Assembly (NCBI GenBank): GCA_032191485.1
Contig: JAVDOI010000003.1
Coordinates: 21,252,873-21,316,872 of the forward strand
Reading direction: 5' to 3'
DNA from: Leptoclinus maculatus
Taxonomy: Eukaryota; Chordata; Actinopteri; Perciformes; Stichaeidae
Length of the DNA stretch: 64,000 bases
Shown here in pieces: positions 13,439 through 27,804 of this stretch. Both the position numbers and the translations under genes were made by a program. Under the pieces are notes generated by a model that made no database searches, was not told where the DNA came from, and was given only the letters and a program-made list of their open reading frames with translations. How positions within the stretch are numbered: position 1 is the stretch's first letter; each line of letters opens with the position of its first letter.

Positions 13439-16400
13439 CGAGGACTGTAGTCAGAATGGAAGAAGTATTTAACTTCAGTACTAATACCACACGGTAATAA
13501 TACAAGTACAAGTCATTGAACACGTTCTGGAAGTAGTATGTAAGTAGAAGCAGTACTTGAGTAAATGTACTTTGTTACATTCCACCACTTCATATAGTTT
13601 AATGTACAGAACACTTTTACTTCTGATTCCTTAGTTTCCGCCTGAATATCAGTAAAAATCAATGCAGTGGTTTTCTTTTACAATTCTGAGTGCATTGGAG
13701 GGTTTTAGTGTCTCATGTTGGACTTCAGTATTTAATAATGATCCCACAGCTCCCATGAGTGGAAACCCTTTTAACGAAGCCGTCAGTGGAGTCCGCTACC
13801 TTCTGCTGCTGCAGGCTGCTCTGTCTGAGCAGCTTGTTTCTGGGTGAGGAGAAGATCTCCTGAACGCTGCTGCTGCGCCTCAACCGAGGGCGACGCTCTG
13901 GATGAGGAGCCGACGTCTGAGGAGGAACGAGTGAAGAGGAGACACGAGGAGATACGTCACGTCTTTGGTAGATTGAGGAAGTAAAAGACAAATACCTGAT
14001 CGTGTTCGTCTTGGTTCCCACTAGAGATGAAGACTCGAGACTCGACCTACTTGACATTCGGTCTCCTCCAGACCTCACTCACCATGACACGTGACTTTGA
14101 GCTACATACATCACCGTCACCACCACTTGTTAACCGTATTACGTATTGTTTCCCTACAGATTGTGTGTGTACCTGTTCCTGAGGCTCTCTCCTCTCCTCT
14201 CCCTGTCTGTCCTGCAGCAGCTGTTGGAACGAGACCAGATTGGTCTTCAGGAGCTCCAGTTTGGAGGAGAGCAGCCCGGCCGCCTCGTCCTGCTGCCGGT
14301 CGGCTGGATGACCGATCGCCGACAGGCCGGAAACCCTCTGCTCGATCTCCAGGAACATCTCCTGTACATTAAAACACACAAATCCTTTACTCTTTGAACA
14401 AGAATGTATGTGCTGAGCAGGTCGCACACGGAAGCCCTTTTGAGTGAGATTTCATTTCTCCATTGAGTTTGCAGGCTGCGGATACATTCGTAGATATCCC
14501 AACATTTATTTTTGTTTTTCCACGCAACTTTTTTGCAAGATACAAAACCAGTGAATGAGGATACGTTGCAAAACGTTGGAAGACATAAATGCTTTTAGTT
14601 TCATAACAGAGTAGTGATGCACTTCAACCTCTTGTGGCCAAAATAAGTATTACAACAACACAAAGACAAATTTGATTTCTCTTGTTCTTGGTGTGACTGG
14701 ATCTGAGGTCAGGTGTGACTGATGCAGCCCAGAGGTTCATACGTCATGTTTAAGTCAGATCTCTAGTCACTGTGAACAGGAGACGAGATGCTTCATTGAA
14801 ATGTGACGTGTTCGACCTGTGAAACTTTAATGAGGCTCTGGTTTCATCCTCTGGGCCACAGCTTTGAATGAAGACACAATGCGTCTGTGAGGGCGTGACT
14901 CTGTCCAATGAAAACTATCGTATCACAGACTGAAACAAACTGATGCTCAACATTTAAACATACATATCAAGTCCATCACCAACAACGAAGTGTATCTACT
15001 CATGTGCAGAACTTTTAAGTACTGTTTTGAGGTACTTGTACTCATGCATGAGTATTTCTATTTTGTTTGTTTTTCTCCACAGTTTTTCTATTCACATTTT
15101 ACATTAAACATGAAATAAGAGCATCAGAAAAGAAGACGCTGGACAAAGTGTTAACTGACAGATATTCAATATGAATTGTTAAAAGTGACTTTGGTAGTAG
15201 AGGCTCTGCCGTCTGTTTTCATGTGTTTATTTTGTCGCCATGCAGAGTTTAAATCTACGACATCTGATTGGTCGATTTCTCAGATCTTTTGACAGTTTGG
15301 TCTCCACCTCTGCAAAAAAACGCTGCGCCCTCAATGCAAATAGCAGCAGCTGACATTCAGCGCTTGTTAATCTGTGAACCCAACAATCATTTGCTTTGTG
15401 GGTTGATGGTAAACACAGTGAACACTGGAGTTATTTAACTAAAGCATTACTCTACGTCTGATGTTTGAGTTCATGTTTTGTGAGACAGTTGTTCTTTCAC
15501 TTTTCCTTTTACAAGCAGACTCAAAGCAACTTTAGAGGCAATACAATCAGAGCAGGTGAGGGTTAATGATCTGAGCATTCTGAGCAATAAGTAAGCACCA
15601 AAATATTAATATATCATCATTATTGTGTTATCAGCACTGAGGCAGGAACAACCAACAGCTGCTGGAGGAAGCGTCCGGTCACGAATGTGTTCAACTGTAA
15701 CTGACTGAACTTTGACTCGACCAGAGCCACATGTGTGTCTTCAGATCTTACATCATATGTGAGACACGGGAATAACAGTTTGACCTCTGAGCTGCAAAAA
15801 AACTAATTTTGCAAGATCTGAAACAGTCGGCAATGATTTGGAAATTATCCATTTTGCTCTAGACTCAGATTTTGCTCCATTGTGCAACTTGAAATGTTAG
15901 TAAAGTCACATGACTCGCCCAGTGACCTGAGGTTGTTACTATTCTTATCTGTTTGGTGGAACAGTAGCAGCATTATTGTCTCAGACTGCTGATCTGAACA
16001 ACTAGTTAAACTTGAATTTAATTCAGTGTTTCTGTCATTTAATCCCAGTTTAAACTCTTTTCCTGAAGGAAAGATATGTATTTCTTTAAAGACTCCATGT
16101 TGATGTCGTAAGTTTCAAGACATTTCAAAATGAAAGTGATCTTTGTGTGACCCTCCCCAGAGATTAGCTTTCAATCAAACATTGACGCTAAATTTATGTT
16201 TTTCATTGTGTTTCAGCCAAATTTACAGAAAAACTGAGCAAAAAAATCACTGTTTAAAATGACACAGTCATTAATGGAACAATTAAGATCGAATGAACCA
16301 AAAATAAACAAAAGAAAGAAAGTGATTCTTCAAACGAAAGGGTTAAAAACAACACAATGAAAACAACAGATAACATTTAAAAAGTTCAAATCTTAACTGA

Positions 16401-18326
16401 AACTAAAATCTATGAGACATCTAAATAAGATCGTTATATCTCAAAACGCCTCATTTAACCCAGTTGGCCCTCACTGTGGATCTTTGACCTGAGAGTCCTG
16501 GGAGTGACCCGGTTCCCCCTGGGGGGGGGGGCGGGGCTTTACCTGGCAGGTGAGGAGTTGCTGCTCCACGTTGCCCTGCATGGCGGACGAGCCGGCGGCT
16601 CCGCCGGCTACCGGGCTCCTCCGGGCTTCCTGCAGCCACAGCTCCAGCTGGCCGACCCTCTGCAGGCACACATGGAGGACGCCTTCTCGGGGGCGGGGCT
16701 CCTCCGGGGGGGCCTGGGACACAAACACAAACACACACCCGGCTGAACCTCTGTGCTCCAGGGTCACAGGCAGAGAGCTGCAGCTTTAAGTTGTAGCTCT
16801 AATATTGATCCAAACAGATCATTCAACTTCCAGCCTCTTTCCTCTGCCTGGTTCTCTCTCTCTCACTCCCTCCCTCTCTGCTCCACCCACCTGTGGCAGA
16901 AACCACTTCCTGGTTTCCTGGCTGGGCTCCAGTGACAGCGACTCTTGTGTCACAGGGAGAGAGAGAGGGAGGCCTCAGGCTGCAGGGGTGGAGCTGACAC
17001 TCACCATACAAATACTTCTCTGCTTCCTCCTCACACAGTTTACAGCTGCCAATCATCCAGAGGTTTCAGTGTCCTTCTCTTTCAACTTTTTAAAGAGTGA
17101 ATTATGAGCATTTTGCACGATGCAAGTTGGAAAAACTCACATCAAATGTACATCCAGCGAACAAGTGAGGATTAGAGGTGAACGCCAAGAGTCAACAAAT
17201 GTGCTTTGACTCAAACATTCTTTGATGTCACTGAAGTCTAATGTGAATACACAGAGCGCTCCATTTGTTACTTTTGTCTCTACTAAGTCTATATATTCAG
17301 AGGAAATAGTTTTACTAACTTCAGATGAAAAAATAATAATTAATGGTGCATCAATTCATTTAGAAAGAGGACAAAAGGATTCTGGTGATCCATTTTTAAA
17401 GTCTGATCGGCATTGTTTTCTTGGCTTTAGAGCAGGTGAAATGTGGCGTCGCCAGCAAATCTTTCTATGTTCCTTACGTTCAAATTCTGTGAAACAGGCG
17501 GGAAAAAACAAAACTCACCTGGAAAAAAACTTGAATGCTTTTAGTCCTAAGAGCATGGAGAGGTGGTTCAGCCTCGTGTGGCCAAAATAAGTATTACAAC
17601 AACCAACAACCTGCCAAAACTTAGAAAATGTTTCACCTGTTCTTAAGAGTACAAATGTATGGAAGCCCATTCCTGCCAGCAAAAAAAAAAATTAAGATCA
17701 CTAAAAAAAAAAAAAATAGTAACTTAAAAAATAAAATAAAAATATGTAATTCACAAAAAAATTATTTTACTTTTTTTCCACCAGCAAAAAAAAAAAAAAA
17801 AACTTTTGGTGCATCCATCTGTAACCATAACACTGACCAGATTTTTCCAGTTGCTATAGAAAGTCGAAATTATGAGATACTTTAACACAACAGTCATAGA
17901 AGCAGCTATGACATATGAATGGATTGTGAGTACATTGAAGACTTCTTTAAAACGTGGCTTTACAACACATGAAATACAGATGATGTTTCACATGGATTGT
18001 ACTGAGCAAACGCACCCTTGAAGCTCTGGAGTATAAAGAATGAAACCAATGTGGCTGAGGTGGCGACCAATAAACTATGGAAGCCCATTCACACCAGCAA
18101 AAAAAAAAAAAATAAGATCACCAAAAAAAAAAAAATGAATTCACAAAAAAAAAAAAATGAATTCACAAAAAAAATAAATAAATAATAATAATTAATTTCT
18201 CTTTCAGCAAAAAAGAAAAAGATGTTTCCAGTTGCTGTTTATTGGTCGCCACCTCAGCCACATTGGTTTCATTCTTTATACTCCAGAGCTGCTTCTTGCT
18301 TAACATTCTATTCAAGGGTGCGTTTG

Positions 18327-18360
<34 letters not shown>

Positions 18361-21300
18361 TGAATTACATTTTATTTTATTTTTTTTAAGTTACTATTTT
18401 TTTTTTTTTTTTTTTTTTTTTGTGATCTTATTTTTTTTTTTTTTTTTTAGTGATCTTTTTTTTTTTTTGCTGTCGGGAATGGGCTTCGATACAAATGACT
18501 TAATTTAAGCCACAAAATAAGTATCAATTTCTAGATTTTTTATTTTTTTTTTAAAGTGCCCCTCTTGATATTTCCTACACTCTTTAAATACAAAATGCAA
18601 TAAAAATGCATTGAAGATAAATGCAAGTGATAGAAATAGAGCATTCACCGGCTTTGATGGTGCAACCGTTGTATTATTGGTCAAACATAGAAATCAGGTT
18701 ATCGGGTAATTTCATTTTAGTCCATCAGTGAGTTATTTATGTGCAACCAGGTCCCGACTGTGCATCCCACTCCTGCTCGGTTAGAGGGTTAGGAGGAGGA
18801 CGGTGCTTTCTGCTTGTGTGTCATGCTGAAACTGTGGCGCTGAGTGTGATCTTTTATTTTTTTCAGTCTCTTACCGAAGCAGCTGCAGGACGCCGGCCCT
18901 CAGCGTCGTCCTGGTGTCTGAACGTGCAGGTGGGGGAGGCTGCAGGCTCTGAGGCGTCTGCTCGTTCTGCTGGTGTTATATGTGGCTGAGATGCTGCGTA
19001 TGCATGTAGTGCTGCTGCTGTTACTAGAGGACTTCTGGGTTTTACCAGAACGTCTCCAGATGTTGGCAGGACTGGCCGCATACTGTCCACCTCACTGCTT
19101 TCTGGTCCCACAGCTGTTACAGCTTTGACTCCCTCACTAGGTGTGTGCGAGTCCTTAGCGAGTGTGTTTTGGGCAGGTGTGTGTGCGCTCTGTGTATATA
19201 CTGTCCTCAGCCCCTCTGGGTCATCCCCCCTCCATGCAAGCCCCCTCTGTCCCTTCATGAGCTCCTGACACAAGAGAAAGAGAGACGGAGGAGTGGATCA
19301 CTGCTGCGGGTTTATTTGTGTTTGTGCTCTTGTTTGGATATGTAGACAGAATGGAAAGACAAAAGTGGAACAATGTACAAAGTACAGCACATGCCATGTA
19401 ACGTAAGACATCTCAGTACCGCTGCTTCCAGGTGAAAACCTTGTATTATTATTTTTCTTGGATTGATATTGATGAAATTATAAATAAGCCTTACAATTAT
19501 TTGCGCAAGAGCAAGATTTATTATTTATTATTATTTGAGTATAATCACTCCAATTAATGCTAAACTAAAAGAATTTGGAGTTACATGGTTTTCACCTGCC
19601 AACAGCTGCGTGTTAATCAGTAATCATGTCAAACCAGTGCATTTTCATGGCCAACAGTCATCTAAGAGAAGGCAACTGTCTTTAAGTATAAAATCTGCGC
19701 TGTGGAGAATGAAAGTCAATCCTCTGATTCATAACAAAGCGGGAATCTTTCTCTCCCACTGCCAGGCAATGACTGAGCAATTTAATCAATAAACTCTGTA
19801 AACAACAATTTATTATCATGTTCAGCTTATGGAAATTCAAATGGCAGATTGCGTGTAAGCAAGCAAGTTTTATTTCAACAAATAATGCTCTGCATTTGCT
19901 GGCAAATGAGCTCAGATAGCAAAATGAAAGGTCAACAATCAAAGAGGTAAAACTAGTTCAAATCACCATTCATCACAAAATATGTGTATTAGTACACTTT
20001 GTTTCTGCCTTTTATAAAAACATTTTAACCCATCAGAATTAAGGTCCATGCAAAAGCTTATTAGAGACCAAAAACCTTCCACCCGACATGCTAACTAGAC
20101 CCAGTCTGCTTTCTGTTTTTTGGTAAAATAGAAACCCCGACAACCACTTCCCACATAGCTTCAAAAACAATGTGCTTTGTCATCTTGAACCACATGAAGG
20201 ATGAAGCTCAGTAAGCCTTCAAGTGAACACATGTTATTTAGGAAAAAGTAATCTTTGGCACACATCTGATGAGCTTTATTTCCTTAGTCCTGTCCTCATA
20301 ATGCAGTAAGACACACTGATTCAAGGAGGCCAATATCTAGAATATCTCTGCCATGTAAATGCACTGAGGGTTCAGACATTTCAAGAAGAACCTGAAGGAC
20401 TAGACTCGGTGCTAGAATATTTCAGGTGCTCTAGACTTGGTTCTAGGAAAATGAGGGTTCTAGAAGGTGATGAGTTTGGTTGTAGAGAAAACGGTTTCAG
20501 AAAAGAATGAAGGACTTGTTCTACAAGGATTCTAGACACTAGTAGAAAATGAGGACCTAGGTTTGGTTCTAGAACATGTGAGGAGTTCGGAGGTTTGGTT
20601 GTGGAAAGAAGCATCGGTTCTAGGAAGACACTACTGGACATATCGAGCTCTAGATTTGAGTGCAGAAGAAGGGCGTATAGACTTTGGCCTAGAATAATTG
20701 GGGAATCCCACAATAAGTACTGTAGGAGTTCTTGTTCTAGAAGATTCTAAATGAAGTCCTGAAAGCTAGGCTTGATTCTAGAAGACTTTGGGAGTTCTAT
20801 GGCTGGCTCTAAAAGAGATCCTTTGGAGATCTACAGGTTGTACTGTTAATAGACAACTGAGCTTTAGACTTGTGTCTCGGAGAAGTGGTAATTATAGACC
20901 TGGACCTATCTCTACTTTAGTTTCTTGTAGAAGAAAGGGGATTCTTAAGTGTCCTCTTTGGTATTCTAGAGGACATCTACGCATAATTCAAGAGGCATTT
21001 AAAGATTGGTTCTAGATACAGGTGGGAGATCTAAGATAGGTTGTAAACATTGGTGTTCTAGACTTGGTTCTAGAAGGAATGGCAGGCCTGAACACATGGG
21101 GATCCTAGGGTAGGTTCTAGAAAAGGTTGGAGGCTCTACGATTGGTTTCAGAATGAATAAATGGGAGTTGTTTGATTGGCTCTAGAGAAACTAGATTCTA
21201 GAAGAAGCAGTGGCATCTAGGCTTGCTTCTAGAGGGTGGCCTTTCTGCACTCAGCTCTTCAAGAAGCTGAAAGTCAAATGCTTTGAACAAGAAGAAGTTC

Positions 21301-24300
21301 TAGAGATACAAGTTCTAGATCTAGGAGACTACACATCTCTGCTGGGGCCCAGAGTCGGATTTGGAGACTTTAACGGTGGAGGCTGCAGTGTTTACCATGC
21401 TCTCAGGCAGGGACTGAGTTGTGACTGTGCCCGGGGGGTTTGATAAAGCTTCAGATGAACTTGCTTCAGTGGGGCCCTCAACATCCTGAAGAAACATGAG
21501 GCAGGGTTAGAAGATCAGTCAGGTCAGTCAGTTAAACACGAGGATCATTTAGTCTTCAGGGTTACCACGAGATATGGATTCACACAGTTACTGATACACT
21601 CTGTTAAGGAATTGTATTACATAATGTTATTGACATTGTTATATTGTATAATCTTCTGTACTGAAAAACAAATTCAATGGCTCTCATTGGTAGTTTTTTA
21701 ATACTTATTAATGGAATCTGCCAACAATATGGACGTTAGCGTAAATTATATCAATGTAAAGTATTTTTCTCGTTACTGTCAACAAATCCCATAAAAAGAT
21801 TAAAACTAACTGACTTTTCTACCCCGTCTGCCCTCCCTTTTTTTTAAAAAAAGGTACATAATGTGAAAATCTGCCATGTGTGTATGTGGATGTCCAATCA
21901 GTGTTGATGGTAAATGTTGATTGAAGCAATAAATCAATTGTTTGATAAATCAAATTGTTTGTCACATCAAACAACGGCTCTGGATGAAGGAAGAACTGCA
22001 GATTTTGCAGCAGCAAACTTAGGATTCTGGGTCAATACAGCAGCACTGAGGAACTTATTGCATCAATCGACTACATATACCTTCAACGCTGATTGGACGG
22101 CCACACAAAAGGAGGCAAATAGTCCCTTTAAACACCTGAGCACTGTAGTGTTTGGCAAACAAAGAGTAAATAAAAGAGTTATTGAGTAGTAGTGGTGTAA
22201 TGGATGCTTGTTGATCCATGATCCCCCTCACGGTCCAACACGCATGTGAACCGCAGATTAATGACACAGTTTAACCATCACAGTGTAAAATAAAGTTTCA
22301 CTGACGATCATTATCCATTAATATTCAGTAAAATATGTGATCAGGACATCAGTTATGTTTTTCTAGTCTCCGATCTCTGATAATGTTACTTTGTAAACAA
22401 CTTGAGAGATACAGTAACGTTAGCAGCACAAAATACAATCTTTTATTTCCTAATCACTTGAATTGTGTGTTTTTATGAAGAAAAAAAACACTATAAATGA
22501 ACATAAATAAAAGTAAAGGGATAACATTTAGAATGTTTGATGGTTTACTGACTTCAGAGCGTTGAAATGATTTTTGGGATGGTGGCAAAAAACTAAATTG
22601 TCTGTAGTCTTGTAGACCAGCTGCTTTAATCAAACAACAGAGCGATCTGTATCTGTCAATATGGATCATCAATGATTGGCAGTTAGTATCCGCGGCACAA
22701 ATCCGCTCTGATGTGCTGATCCGATCTGTGACTCTGATCCTTGATCTGATCTGAACCGTGAGCTTCAGGATCCGTTGCTCCACTATTGAGAAGATTTGTT
22801 ACCAATATGACAATAGATAATATCACCAGAGTTATCCTGTTAAAAGTTACCTTTCTCTCTTCTCCAGTCTGTTCAGTGCTCTGTCCAGTGGCACCTTCAG
22901 TCTCTTCTGGTACCTAACACCAACAACGACATATATTCAAAGTCTGTACAAACCACCACAGCGATATGTCTAATGGCTGAAAGAGAGAAAGGTGTTGGTG
23001 ACATTTTACGAGTTAAAATAATTCAATTTACTCTGCAGCGCCACAAATTACAATCACTGTTCAACACTGCTCTCTAGAGGCAGAACAAAATCCAGAAACA
23101 GGTGTGCAGAGGGAGGTTAAAGTGGAAGGTTTGTGGAAGCAGCTGATGTGATGAGTAGGGAGATGGTAGTAGTGAGGGAAGGTGAGGGAAGTCATCACGA
23201 GCAGTGATGTGGAGAACAGAGTGACCCAGGTTGTTATAATAGTTGTTATAAATGATTTATTTGGAACCAGATTGTTGTGATTTATGCCAATGGGATTAAT
23301 CATATGGCATTAATGTAATTAATGCCACCTACATTGTAAGTTGACCTTGGGTCACAAGGATCTCCGGGGGGGGGACAGAGACAGAGACAGATAAAATGGA
23401 TGAAAGTGTTTGTTTGTTTTCCACAGCAGCTCTAGATCTTCGTTACCTCTGGCGAAGCGGCCAGGAAAGCATCCCAGAGCCACCACCAAACACCTCCTCC
23501 ACCTTCTTCCACTGTCTGCTCCTCCTGACTCCCTGATCTCTCTGTGGCTCCGTCAGCCTGGAGCCCGACGGGACGCTCCCTCTGCTGACACGGAAACACG
23601 CTCATGTGCAGAGTCACAGGGGGAGGAGGTCAACAGTGAGCTGCAAGCCGGTCGCTGTCGCTGCTAATAACTGCTAATAACTGCTAATAACTGCTAATAA
23701 CTGCTAATAACTGCTAATAACCGCTAATAACCGCTATTGTTTACTTTAGAACTAAAGCTTCATCGCCTCTGAAAGAGAGGCCGTCTATTGTCAATCAAAC
23801 TATTTGGAAGGAATATGAGCCAATAAAGTAAGCATGGAAGATTATAACTGCAGGATTAAGGAGCGTTTGACCACTGAATGCACGTTTCCTGTTACTAAAC
23901 ACTGCTAATGCATTGTTGGATGTCATTTGTTTTAAGTCTGTTACTTCTTTCTTGCATGTGACATTTCTTATGTTGTTTGTTTGCACCTTTTTTTCTCTGT
24001 TGTTTTAAGTCTGTTTGTTCTTTTTATGCTGCCGTCTTGCAAAAATAAAAGCAAAATAGAAATCGATTGAAAATTGTCCGATCGATCGGAGCACCCTTAA
24101 CAATTTGCGGTGGTATTAAGCATGCAGAGCGAAAAACACACCATTTACAATTTGTTAAATCACTTTGTTTAAAAACACATGGAGGGACAGGTTAGCAAGG
24201 CATGTTAGTCTCAATCCCTCCACACTTTGTTCCACCATCAGAGAGGCACATTGATATGAAATCAAAATCACAGGTCTTATTTCACCGTGATGCTTGGTGG

Positions 24301-27300
24301 CACTCCATTAAAGACTTCTTTCAGTGCTCAAAAGTAAGTATTCATTATACAGCAGAACGTCACAAAGTGCTTCACAACAGCAGAAGCTTTTGGCTCTGTG
24401 GCTTCCTTACCTGAGTGCTGCCAGGTGTCCAGGACTCTCTCTGCTCAGGTGAGGACCGCTCCACACTCAGCAGCGACGCTCCGGATCCTCTTAATACGTC
24501 CTCTTTAACATGGACAATTCTGATTTGTCCCTGCTCCGCGTCTTTCTTCTGAGAGAACGCACAAAGTGCAGCTTTTTGTTAAATTGCTTCTCTCTTGTTT
24601 TAGACATTAATCCACTTTATCTTTACATAGAACATAGTTATTGCTGCTATATCAATGCTCTGAATTAACTACTAAAGCAGTCGTACTAAAGCAACTTTTT
24701 TAAAATGGAAAGAGAAGTAAACTCACCTCAGCCTCCGCTGAAGCGGATTTCAGGAGTCGAGGTTGAGAGGTCGTCTGCTGAGCTGACGAAGCTTTGGATT
24801 GGACCGGAGTCCCAGGCTGCTGGAAGAACAGAGCAGGGACTTTCTACAAAAGGAGTAAAGCAGAGGGTTCAGTGAAGGCCACTTCTAGTTTACTAAACGA
24901 CTGATTCACTGACGGACCGACTGACCTTCTCCAGTTCCAGCAGATGAGTCTGGAGCTGGTCCACGACAGTAAAGACAACCAAAGTCTCTTCAGCCTTCTC
25001 TGGAAGACAAAGGTCTGGTTTACACTTCTGGATCTCAGCTATGGTCCTCCTCATGGACTGGATATTCTGCTCGATGACCTGTACACACAACAAGGGCATT
25101 CAGAACAACAGATACTGGACAGAAACCTCAGAAACTCGCCTTTATCAGTTTCAATCACATTGATATAAAACGAAAACCTCAGATGAAAAGGATGTTCCCT
25201 ACGCCACGTCTCACCTTGAGGCGTTCTTCTCTGGGGCTGGGGAAAGTCTCTGGAGACGATAATAAGGTCTTGACCTCAGCCACATCGTTCTCCATCCGTC
25301 TGACTTCACTCTCAATGGCTTCCACCTCCTAGACAGCGATCCATACATTTCCAAAACAGATAAGCACACGAGCAGAGGGGGTTAGCAACACATCTCAGGG
25401 TTGACGAGTTCAAAGAGGATTCAAATAATAATTAAAAAAAGGATAAAGAGGACGACTCACAGCAGCAGCGTGGCCCAGGTGAGACAGAGGGGCGGTGAAG
25501 CCGTCTTGAACGATGGCCACTTGGTGATCGGCTTCGTCCAGCTGCTCCTGCAGAGTTGTGACGTCGCAAACCTGAGACATTTCCTTCAGGACGGAGCCGA
25601 AGCCCTGCAGCGTGGTTCGGATCTGTGTCGAGTCGTCCAGCACCGTCTGCAACGCAAGACACACAGTGAATTCATGCTGACAACGTGTTTCAGTTATCGA
25701 GAAGTATTCCTGCAGAATGCGCTACGTAGAATATTTTAGAAATAGAGTGAAGTAAAAAGGTGGAGTGCTAAAGGTTAAGTGCACCGACCTGCAGAGTGTG
25801 CACATGGCTGCTCAGACACTTAGCGGTGGTGTAGGTGCAGGGGGTAGCGAGCCACGACTTGGCCTCGGTCATCCAGCTCTTAGAGCTGCTGATCATCTCC
25901 TGGTGCTGCTGAAGCCACGTGTGGATCTGACCACGAACACCAAACAATATTCACTTTAAAACCTTCATCCAGAAAGAATAAACAGCTGACACACATTTAT
26001 TATCGATAACTTGGGAGTTTGATCAGATAATCTTAAGCAGGGAATTAGATGGATATAAACACAAGCAGTTTAAGTCCCTTCTGACCTTGCTGATGAGGGT
26101 GGTCCTCTGCTCCGCCTGTTTGGCCAGAAGGGAGTGCAGCTGCTGGACCTCCGCGAGTCTCTCGGTGAGGATCAGTACCTCCTCCGGCTTCTCCAAGTCC
26201 TGCATGTCCACCTCCATCGCCGCCACACACGAGTGCCACACGTCCAGCTCATCCCACACACGCTGAGCGCAGACACACGGGTCACACATCAAGATTCATT
26301 GACTTTAAAATGAAACAGCATTTAGATTCTGAGGTTTACGTGTAAGCTTCAATTGATGTTGATTTCTTTTGGCTGGAGGACGACAGAAAACTTGAGTTGA
26401 ACCTTTCTTGTAGCACGTTTTATTCGCCAGAGAGAAGGCAAAATACTTCATTTGACAATAATCCGGCCACGTTGGCTACCCACCTTCTGGGTGATCTTAG
26501 CTTGAGCCACGTTGGGACTTCTCTGTTCAAGTCTTTTCTGAACCGACGTCAGGCCGGCCTGGATCTCAGACACCTTGGCCCCCAGCCTGTAGACGGGGCC
26601 GCTCATCTCCACAGCCTCCCCCACCTGACGGATGAGTCGAGCACAAACGTCAACAAATACGGGAGGACGAAGGTTTTTCTTTTAGTCATCAGGTCTGTAG
26701 AGGTCTGACACTTGATTATCCTGTCTACACTGTTTGAATGCATGTTTATTTGTTCAGTTTATTGTGTGTCCAGCATTATGAACAATGTCTGTATGTAATC
26801 ATCTTTAACTTCAAGTTGAATTTTTAGGGATTTTCTACGCCAGGATGTTCTTTTTCTTGTAATCCATCAGATCATTGGTTCAAGCTACCACTAGTACAAT
26901 AATTATAACAGTAGTTCACCTCTCCCTGTATTATGGCACAAAACACTCTTTAACTCTTCCCTGTACATCTTTGTTTTTGTGATTTATTGTGTTGTGCATA
27001 TTGCTAAAATCTGTTTTCCCCGCGTACCTTGACTTCTACTTGCTGCAGCGACTGTGTGACCTCCTGCATCTGGCCGTCGACCTCCACCGGGACCAGAGTG
27101 TACATGTCGGAGTACTTCATCTTCAGGCTCTCCATGATGCGCTGCAGCAAAGCCTTCTGGTTACACAGCTGGCTGTGAACCTCCTAAAAACCCAGACAGA
27201 GAGAAGACGAGAAGAAGTTTTTTCACTGTCCTCTCAAGGCTTCCGTAGGTTTGACACTTTAAAAAATATCCTTCTTAAAAAAAAGACTTGTAAGCAGATG

Positions 27301-27746
27301 TTTAACAAACAGTTAGTGACGCCTCACATTCCCACAATGCATCAACATCAGCAACACTTTTGGCAGAAAGGTTATAATTTCCATTTTCAGTCAAATGGTC
27401 GAAATCTTGCAGTATTCCGGAACAAAAGGACACAAGACATCGATCTCATCCACATCTCTAACCCAACAAGACGCCTGTAACATCTCAGTCTTTGTTCAGC
27501 AGTCAGTTCTTTTCTCTCCTCGGCAAACAGAGCCGACCTCTTCAAAAGTAGTTCAGTTACACAACAACAGTCAGAGGGAACTCTTTTCACTGCAACCAGA
27601 ATCTACTTTACAATAACAGCCGACATTAAATAAGAAGATGTGTTCAAATGTGAGAGATGATACAAAAGGAGACTACCTGGGTCTGAATACGTCCGATGCT
27701 CTGATGAAGAGGGAGGTGCATCTTGTTATCACGACGGGAAACTGAA

Positions 27747-27804
<58 letters not shown>

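Larger units (their letters stand above)
14362..16542. other. Large intron between E40 and E41
   Basis: A 2,181-nt AT-rich intron. It holds dispersed repeat fragments at 14588-14665 and 14990-15066 and a G run at about 16520-16531. No coding segment with splice sites was found. Confidence 0.6.
16714..18874. other. Large intron between E39 and E40
   Basis: A 2,161-nt intron holding repeat family X (17533-17607) and the foldback element (17657-18488). Nothing else is recognised. Confidence 0.6.

Noticed and set aside
27677..27741. Possible 65-nt exon between E26 and E27 with good acceptor and donor
   Set aside because: E26 and E27 already join in phase 0; 65 nt would shift the frame, and the sequence has no rod character.
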